Shown: piece by piece, positions 7,415-16,381 of the stretch
Numbering within the stretch: the first letter of the stretch is position 1
Layout of the letters: each line of letters starts with the position of its first letter
Source: JBCBSS01 sp039819065
Lineage (GTDB): Bacteria > Bacteroidota > Bacteroidia > Cytophagales > Cyclobacteriaceae
Length of the DNA: 16,381 nt
Direction of reading: 5' to 3'
NCBI GenBank assembly: GCA_039819065.1
Contig: JBCBSS010000167.1
Location: 1 to 16,381, forward strand
Position numbers and translations under genes: made by a program
The notes under the pieces: generated by a model
What the model was told of the DNA's origin: nothing
Database searches by the model: none
What the model saw: only the letters and a program-made list of their open reading frames with translations

Positions 7415-7431
7415 AAAAGTTCTTTGAAATG
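7415..7431 (+). promoter_or_regulatory. boxA-like antitermination motif before 16S
   Basis: AAAAGTTCTTTGAAATG resembles the E. coli boxA core (TGCTCTTTA), to which the NusB/S10 complex binds so that polymerase reads through untranslated rRNA. It recurs with 15 of 17 matches at 9530-9546 before 23S. Function is inferred. Confidence 0.5.
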
Positions 7432-7446
7432 ATGAACGACAAATAG
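7427..7446 (+). other. 5' arm of the 16S rRNA processing stem
   Basis: AAATGATGAACGACAAATAG pairs with 9124-9143 downstream of 16S, with one G-U pair and one bulged base. This brackets 16S in a long stem of the type cut by RNase III during maturation. Confidence 0.7.
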
Positions 7447-7560
7447 CGACCCCTGGGGAGAATTTTTCGATTGGAGAGATTTTCCTTAATTAAAAAAAAC
7501 AGGAACTACGCCAGGTGTATATAGCATAATGTCTGCTTTCGAGCAGATAAAAAAACATAT

Positions 7561-9079
<1,519 letters not shown>

Positions 9080-9123
9080 CTGGAGCACTTGGTACGTAGA
9101 GTTTAATTGAACAGGGGTCGATT

Positions 9124-9143
9124 TATTTGTTGTTTCATCATTT
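9124..9143 (+). other. 3' arm of the 16S rRNA processing stem
   Basis: This segment is complementary to 7427-7446 upstream of 16S and lies between the 16S 3' end and tRNA-Ile, as expected for an RNase III substrate. Confidence 0.7.
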
Positions 9144-9162
9144 AAGGTATTTATCAAGGACC

Positions 9163-9236
9163 GGGCTTGTAGCTCAGGTGGTTAGAGCGCTACACTGATA
9201 ATGTAGAGGTCCGTGGTTCGAGTCCACGCAGGCCCA
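9163..9236 (+). tRNA. tRNA-Ile (GAT)
   Basis: A 74-base tRNA. The acceptor stem GGGCTTG pairs with CAGGCCC (9229-9235), with A as discriminator. The anticodon stem CTACA/TGTAG encloses CTGATAA, with anticodon GAT at 9197-9199. The T arm reads GTGG TTCGAGT CCAC. CCA is not encoded. It is the first of two tRNAs in the 16S-23S spacer. Confidence 0.98.
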
Positions 9237-9276
9237 CTGCGTTCATCGAAGCTACGGCTTCAGGTGAGCGGACTAC

Positions 9277-9350
9277 GGGGAATTAGCTCAGCTGGCTAGA
9301 GCGCCTGCTTTGCACGCAGGAGGTCATCGGTTCGACTCCGATATTCTCCA
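9277..9350 (+). tRNA. tRNA-Ala (TGC)
   Basis: A 74-base tRNA. The acceptor GGGGAAT pairs with ATTCTCC (9343-9349), with discriminator A. The anticodon stem CCTGC/GCAGG holds anticodon TGC at 9311-9313, and the T arm contains GGTTCGACTCC. CCA is not encoded. Ile then Ala is the usual spacer pair in bacterial rRNA operons. Confidence 0.98.
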
Positions 9351-9529
9351 CTAGATGGAGGGAAGATAAAAACGGAGCAAAAAGAAAAGACTGATCAAAA
9401 GAGATCAGAAACATTTTACTGAAAAGGTAGTAATAAACACTACCACTATATCAATGGGATAGATTTAATGCAGGGACTGAGCCTGTCGTTGTTTAGATCA
9501 TCTGTAGTAGCTTAGAGCTATGATTGATA

Positions 9530-9546
9530 AAAAGTTCATTGACATG
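9530..9546 (+). promoter_or_regulatory. boxA-like motif before 23S
   Basis: AAAAGTTCATTGACATG is a second copy of the leader motif at 7415-7431 (two differences). It stands immediately before the 5' arm of the 23S processing stem. A NusB-type antitermination site is inferred from position and similarity. Confidence 0.5.
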
Positions 9547-9570
9547 CTGTACAAGAGAAGAATTACACAA
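9547..9570 (+). other. 5' arm of the 23S rRNA processing stem
   Basis: CTGTAC, AGAAGAATT and CACAA in this segment are complementary to 12484-12508 after 23S, with small internal mismatches. This fits an RNase III-type stem. Confidence 0.65.
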
Positions 9571-9590
9571 GAGATACCGTTAAGGTAACG

Positions 9591-12470
<2,880 letters not shown>

Positions 12471-12481
12471 TGTTGAGGTTT

Positions 12482-12510
12482 TTGTTGTGGAATTCTTCTT
12501 TACGTACAGT
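12482..12510 (+). other. 3' arm of the 23S rRNA processing stem
   Basis: TTGTG, AATTCTTCTT and GTACAG pair with 9547-9570 before 23S. It sits between the 23S 3' end and 5S. Confidence 0.65.
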
Positions 12511-12532
12511 GTGTTAAAGATATTAAAGGCTA

Positions 12533-12642
<110 letters not shown>

Positions 12643-12650
12643 TTTTTATA

Positions 12651-12680
12651 AAAGTCTGTAGATACCTACAGACTTTTTTT
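12651..12680 (+). terminator. Intrinsic terminator of the rRNA operon
   Basis: A perfect 11-bp stem AAAGTCTGTAG / CTACAGACTTT (12651-12661 with 12666-12676) with loop ATAC, followed by TTTT and a T-rich stretch. On the opposite strand the stem is followed by a TTTTATAAAAA run, so it may also stop transcription of the convergent GH15 operon, whose last gene ends at 12746. Confidence 0.92.
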
Positions 12681-12745
12681 GTTTATACTAAACTATACAC
12701 AAAAGGCATTAGTACACTACTATGCAGATGTTTTCTAAAGAAGTG

Positions 12746-14527
12746 TTAGATAAAGTTGGGCTTATCTATCCGTTTGCTAATACGGTAAGCAGCATTTACT
12801 AATCCAACATGGCTATAGGCTTGAGGAAAATTGCCCCATTGGCTGCCATTGCTAGTATCTACATCCTCACTAAGTAATCCTAGGTGGTTAGTATAACTTG
12901 TTATTTTTTCAAATTCTTTTATTGCTTCATCGACTCTACCGACACATGCAAGAGCCTCTACATACCAGAAAGCACAGATAAGGAAAGTTGTTTCAGGTGT
13001 ACCAAAATCATCTTTATGCTTGTATCTATAAAATAGTCCTTCTGGGGTTTTTAAGTCTTTTTCTAACTCTTCAAGGTGAGACTTTGCAACACTCGAATTG
13101 TAATCCAAATAATTCATCATAATCAGTTGCAAATTACTGGCATCGAGGTTACCTGTTCCAATCGCTTGTGTATATACACCTCGATCTTGATCAAAACACG
13201 CTTCAATTTTATCAGATGAAGCTTTTAATGTTTTTAAAGCCAGTTTTTCGATTCTTTGATCACCAAAGTTCCGCGCGATCTTGAGTGCTGCATTACTACC
13301 AGCCCAATGAAATAAATAAGTATAGCAATGAAATTGTGCCAGGTTTCTGAATTCCCAAAGTCCTGCATCTGGCTCGTCTATTAGGTTATCAATCTTCTTC
13401 AGCAAATCATAAACTAGGTTGAGTGAATCTGCACGTTCTGTGTAGCAGAACCTTTGGTCGACATAAAGTGGTAATAATGACACAAGGATCTGACCATATA
13501 CGTCATTCTGAATGTGCGTATATGCTTGATTCCCAACCCTCACTGGCTTATTCCCTTTATAACCTTCAAGATCCATAACAATCTCCTCTATTTTATCTCC
13601 ACCCGTTATTGTGTACAGAGGCTGATAACGTTCCTTAGATTTGACAGAAATGTTAACAATGTAATTGAAATACTTCTCGAGCTCCTCAAAGTGGCCAATG
13701 TTATTAAATGCCGTAAGGGTATAATAAGTGTCCCTTAACCAGCAGTAGCGGTAATCCCAGTTTCTGCCACTGCCTGGAGCCTCTGGCAAGCTGGTTGTAC
13801 CAGCGGCGATAATGGCACCTGTATCTTCAAATTGATGGATTTTAAGGGCTAATGCTGAGCGAATTACTTGCTTTTGATGAAAATCACCAATACTCATGTT
13901 TTTAACCCAGCCCTGCCAATAATTGATGGTACTACTAAGAAAGCTTTTACAGGTGCTTACTAATGGTGCCTCAAGTGGGGCTCCATAAGTTAATACTAAG
14001 TATTTGGTTTCATTGAGTACCACTGGCTCATTTTGTACTATATAGCTCAGAGCAACATTGGTAGTGAGGCGAAGTTGTTTCTCTAGCCCCAAATATTGTA
14101 TGTGATTACTCCCTTCGTATTTTGATGGAGTGAGTTCACCATATTCCCCTACTGGGTTACAAACTACATTGATCCTTGGAAAACCTGAAATAGGTTCTAC
14201 CTTCCTTATAAGCATTAATGGTCGGAAGTAGCGGTCATACTGGAAAAAGCGGGGAGCGAAGTCGGTTATTCTGTATTTGCCTTCCTCACATTCTATCTCG
14301 GTTTTGAGAATATTAGTATTCTCTACGTAATACTGATTAACATCTTTTATGTTTCCAGCGGGTTTAAGGGAGAACTCTCCTCCCTTTTTTTCGTCCAGCA
14401 GCCCTCCAAATATAAAAGAGCTATCAAACCTCGGCCAACACATCCATGCTATATTAGAGTCTTTATGAATATGTGCCTGAAAAGAACAATTACCAATAAG
14501 TCCGTACTCGTAGATGTGTTTACTCAT
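12746..14527 (-). CDS. Glycoside hydrolase family 15 protein (glucoamylase/trehalase-like)
   Basis: A 593-residue inverting glucosidase of family GH15, which includes bacterial glucoamylases, glucodextranases and the trehalases of mycobacteria and Thermoplasma; all release glucose. The N-terminal part (about 1-200) matches the beta-sandwich domain of bacterial members: YGLIGNCSFQAHI, then IAWMCWPRFDSSFIFGGLLD. The (alpha/alpha)6 barrel (about 215-590) carries GRNWDYRYCWLRDTYYT. By family analogy the general acid is E392 in GLWEFR and the general base E512 in FGTPETTFLICAFW. Length is typical. No signal peptide was seen, which favours an intracellular substrate such as trehalose or maltodextrin; the substrate cannot be fixed from sequence. 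It is the last gene of the operon, 29 bases after the ROK kinase that could phosphorylate its glucose product. Confidence 0.93.
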   Translation of the reverse strand: MSKHIYEYGLIGNCSFQAHIHKDSNIAWMCWPRFDSSFIFGGLLDEKKGGEFSLKPAGNIKDVNQYYVENTNILKTEIECEEGKYRITDFAPRFFQYDRYFRPLMLIRKVEPISGFPRINVVCNPVGEYGELTPSKYEGSNHIQYLGLEKQLRLTTNVALSYIVQNEPVVLNETKYLVLTYGAPLEAPLVSTCKSFLSSTINYWQGWVKNMSIGDFHQKQVIRSALALKIHQFEDTGAIIAAGTTSLPEAPGSGRNWDYRYCWLRDTYYTLTAFNNIGHFEELEKYFNYIVNISVKSKERYQPLYTITGGDKIEEIVMDLEGYKGNKPVRVGNQAYTHIQNDVYGQILVSLLPLYVDQRFCYTERADSLNLVYDLLKKIDNLIDEPDAGLWEFRNLAQFHCYTYLFHWAGSNAALKIARNFGDQRIEKLALKTLKASSDKIEACFDQDRGVYTQAIGTGNLDASNLQLIMMNYLDYNSSVAKSHLEELEKDLKTPEGLFYRYKHKDDFGTPETTFLICAFWYVEALACVGRVDEAIKEFEKITSYTNHLGLLSEDVDTSNGSQWGNFPQAYSHVGLVNAAYRISKRIDKPNFI

Positions 14528-14556
14528 AGTGAAGTTTAAGGTTTTCTAAAGGTTGT

Positions 14557-15528
14557 TTAGTGAGGGTTTTCTTGTATGATATAAGTCCAAACCAAACTGG
14601 CCGCTCCTATGATTGGAGCACTTTGGTTTTCTAAGCCTGAAGGGAGTACTTTTACTTTGCCCTTGAATATCGGCATAAGGTTTTTTTCCATGTGCTCTAT
14701 AGTTGGTTTAAATATATATTTACCAGCTCTGGATAAACCTCCTAACAAGAAAATGGCTTCAGGGTTTGTGTACTGTATCGCATCCGAAAGTTTAGTACCT
14801 AAAATACGTCCCGTATATTCGAAAGCTTCCAATGCGACAATATCGTCCCTTTCTGCCGCTTCCGTAATCATTTTAGTCGAAAGATCATCGAAACTAATCT
14901 CTCTCAGCTCACTTGGTTCAAGATAATCTGCTAATAACTTGTAGACCGTTCTCTTAATTCCAGTTGCCGACACATATGTTTCCAAGCAGCCTCTCTTACC
15001 GCAATTACAAAAACGCCCGTTATAAGTCACTAAAGTATGGCCTAATTCTCCTGCGATGCTATCATGCCCATTGATCAATTGACCGTTGGAAACGATGCCG
15101 CTACCGAGTCCTGTTCCTAGCGTAATGACAATAAAGTCCTTCATACCCTTAGCACTACCATATGTCATCTCACCAATTGCTGCAGCATTCGCATCGTTGG
15201 TAATAACTACTTTATAGCCCAAATCTTCTTCTATGATCTCGACTATAGGTACTATGCCTTTCCATGGAAGATTGGGAGCATTTTCTATAGTACCACGATA
15301 GAAATTAGCATTAGGTGCACCAACACCAACACCTATGATGGTCAAATCATCGTTAATGCTGTTTATCCCTTCTTTAATGGCCTCATCCAGCTTTCGTATG
15401 AAAATCCTAAAGTCTTTATATTTCTGAGTAGGGATTTTATCTTGAAATAATGTAGAGCCATCCTTCGCAACTAAACCGAATTTAGTATATGTACCGCCAA
15501 TATCAATACCTATTGTTGCTGCTGTCAT
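14557..15528 (-). CDS. ROK-family sugar kinase (probable glucokinase)
   Basis: A 323-residue ATP-dependent sugar kinase of the ROK family, probably converting glucose to glucose-6-phosphate in the cytoplasm. IGIDIGGTYTKFGLV at 6-20 is the phosphate-1 loop. The catalytic aspartate is D112 in ITNDANAAAIGE. VITLGTGLGSGIV (134-146) is the phosphate-2 motif. The ROK zinc site is complete: H164 in GELGHTLV, then C174, C176 and C181 in CNCGKRGCLE. There is no N-terminal helix-turn-helix, so it is a kinase rather than a ROK repressor. Glucose is inferred from the neighbouring GH15 enzyme; other hexoses or N-acetylated sugars are possible. It lies 30 bases after the BadF-type kinase gene and 29 before GH15. 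The start has no Shine-Dalgarno. Confidence 0.93.
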   Translation of the reverse strand: MTAATIGIDIGGTYTKFGLVAKDGSTLFQDKIPTQKYKDFRIFIRKLDEAIKEGINSINDDLTIIGVGVGAPNANFYRGTIENAPNLPWKGIVPIVEIIEEDLGYKVVITNDANAAAIGEMTYGSAKGMKDFIVITLGTGLGSGIVSNGQLINGHDSIAGELGHTLVTYNGRFCNCGKRGCLETYVSATGIKRTVYKLLADYLEPSELREISFDDLSTKMITEAAERDDIVALEAFEYTGRILGTKLSDAIQYTNPEAIFLLGGLSRAGKYIFKPTIEHMEKNLMPIFKGKVKVLPSGLENQSAPIIGAASLVWTYIIQENPH

Positions 15529-15558
15529 AACAAAGCCTTTAAGCGACGTTGGGTGATT

Positions 15559-16309
15559 TTATTTGTTACTTTTTCTTATATGGTATTCTACAAGTTCATC
15601 AATTGGTTCTTTGATGATCTTGCCCATTAACACATTATTCTCTGATAATACCTCTTTCAAACTGTTTTCAAAGAAAAAAGGGATTGAGCCTACAAAATGC
15701 ACGGGCATACTATTGTAACCATCATAGCTTTTGACGAAGATGTCAATAAACTCATTCAAGCCTTTTTTTATCATTTCCACAAAGAATGGATCACTCTGAT
15801 GCTTATTTATAAACCGAATAAACGAGGCCAGATAAACATTGGCATATGGCTTCATATATACATTTTGCAATATTTCATTCTTAGAAATGCTGTATTCACG
15901 CTCGAAGTCTTGAAGCAGGTGATCTGGCATTTTCTTATACATATAAAGCTTTAATAGTTTTCGCCCGAAGTACGCGCCACTACCCTCATCTCCAAGGATA
16001 TAATCTAAGCCTGTTACTTCTTGACGAACTATATCTCCATCAAAGAAACAAGAGTTGGAACCAGTCCCGATCAAGCACGTGATAGCAGGCATATTTTCAT
16101 AAGTCGCGAAGGCAGCCGCAACAATATCGTGGTTAACAAACCTGTGTGCTTTAGGTATTACAGCTGAGAGTGCCCTTTCAACTATCAGCCTAAGTGGCTT
16201 AGTACTGCAACCAGCACTATATAAGTAAACCTCATTTATTTCCTGCTGATTACTGATGATTTCTTCTATCTCGGCTATGGTGCCTTTAATATCATCCTCA
16301 GAATGAAAA
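15559..16309 (-). CDS. BadF/BadG-type ATPase, N-acetylglucosamine kinase-like (5' end missing)
   Basis: An ASKHA-fold kinase of the BadF/BadG/BcrA/BcrD family, the group that includes eukaryotic-type N-acetylglucosamine kinase. An ATG at 16092 would give only 177 residues, but the frame stays open and family-like upstream: INEVYLYSAGCSTKPLRLIV and then RFVNHDIVAAAFATYEN. The true protein therefore begins further up. About 250 residues are visible. Downstream marks are CLIGTGSNSCFFDG, YILGDEGSGAYFGRKLL and VHFVGSIPFFFENSLKEVL. The N-terminal phosphate loop (roughly 35-40 residues) is missing because at about 16309 the sequence turns into an inverted copy of 16166-16237. In that copy the frame meets TAA (16356-16354) and TAG (16347-16345). 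I read this as an artefact of the contig end, not a pseudogene. The likely substrate is an amino sugar or hexose. First visible gene of the kinase-kinase-GH15 operon. Confidence 0.85.
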
Positions 16310-16381
16310 AAATGAGGTTTACTTATATAGTGCTGGTTGCAGTACTAAGCCACTTAGGCTGATAGTTGAAAGGGCACTCTC
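16166..16381. repeat. 72-bp perfect inverted repeat ending exactly at the right window edge
   Basis: Bases 16166-16237 and 16310-16381 are perfect reverse complements (72 of 72), separated by 16238-16309 (72 bases). The inner arm is coding sequence of the BadF-type kinase; the outer arm puts stop codons in that frame. A genuine inverted repeat inside a conserved kinase gene is unlikely. The fold-back form and its end at the final base point to a chimeric contig terminus. Bases 16310-16381 should not be taken as genome sequence without support. Confidence 0.95.

Larger units (their letters stand above)
7290..7560 (+). other. rRNA operon leader
   Basis: Non-coding leader between P2 and 16S. 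It holds a 7-bp hairpin (TAAGGTT 7354-7360 with AACCTTA 7366-7372), a boxA-like 17-base motif (7415-7431), the 5' arm of the 16S processing stem (7427-7446), and a nested hairpin against the 16S start. In the last, TCTGCT 7532-7537 pairs with AGCAGA 7542-7547 around a TTCG loop, and TGTATAT 7516-7522 pairs with ATATACA 7557-7563. No credible open reading frame was seen. Confidence 0.7.
9351..9590 (+). other. Spacer between tRNA-Ala and 23S rRNA
   Basis: Non-coding processing spacer. It contains hairpins CTGATC/GATCAG (9391-9408) and GGTAGT/ACTACC (9426-9444), then the boxA-like motif (9530-9546) and the 5' arm of the 23S stem. This is the same order as in the 16S leader. Confidence 0.65.

Noticed and set aside
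15559..16092. A separate 177-residue protein starting at 16092
   Set aside because: The frame upstream to about 16309 is open and carries conserved BadF-family motifs, so the ATG at 16092 is internal.

Overview
The window reads as a chromosomal piece of a Bacteroidota bacterium, most likely a marine or environmental Cytophagales-type organism. The phylum call rests on four things. The promoters fit the Bacteroidota pattern (TTTG, about 19-20 bases, TAnnTTTG). Coding starts lack Shine-Dalgarno sequences. A DUF2480 gene, a family I know only from Bacteroidota, is present. The 16S gene ends in the Bacteroidota-style form CTGGAACACCTCCTTTCT. The order within the phylum is a guess.

Layout: (1) 157-1659, a secreted caspase-like peptidase with a LolA-like N-terminal region, convergent with and overlapping by 4 bases (2) 1656-3377, an M61 metallo-aminopeptidase with a PDZ domain on the minus strand. 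(3) 3466-7040, a plus-strand housekeeping run: rpmH (L34, only 51 codons), rnpA, a CtpA/Prc-type S41 protease, tsaB and a DUF2480 gene. It is divergent from M61, and the two promoters interlock in an 88-base gap. (4) 7069-12680, a complete rRNA operon: two tandem promoters, leader, 16S, tRNA-Ile(GAT), tRNA-Ala(TGC), 23S, 5S and a strong terminator. (5) 12746 to about 16309, a minus-strand operon transcribed toward the rRNA operon: a BadF-type amino-sugar kinase (5' end missing), a ROK sugar kinase and a GH15 glucosidase. Together the last two could release and phosphorylate glucose.

Both ends of the window are inverted repeats whose outer arm stops exactly at the last base: a 14-bp arm on the left and a perfect 72-bp arm on the right, the latter breaking an otherwise good reading frame. 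I read these as chimeric amplification or assembly ends of a complete contig rather than biology. The real genomic sequence probably runs from about base 15 or 39 to about base 16309.

I did not find a convincing new multi-gene system, CRISPR array, prophage or insertion sequence. The most interesting items are the LolA-like/caspase fusion, the interlocked rpmH/M61 promoters, and a repeated 17-base boxA-like motif placed identically before the 16S and 23S processing stems.
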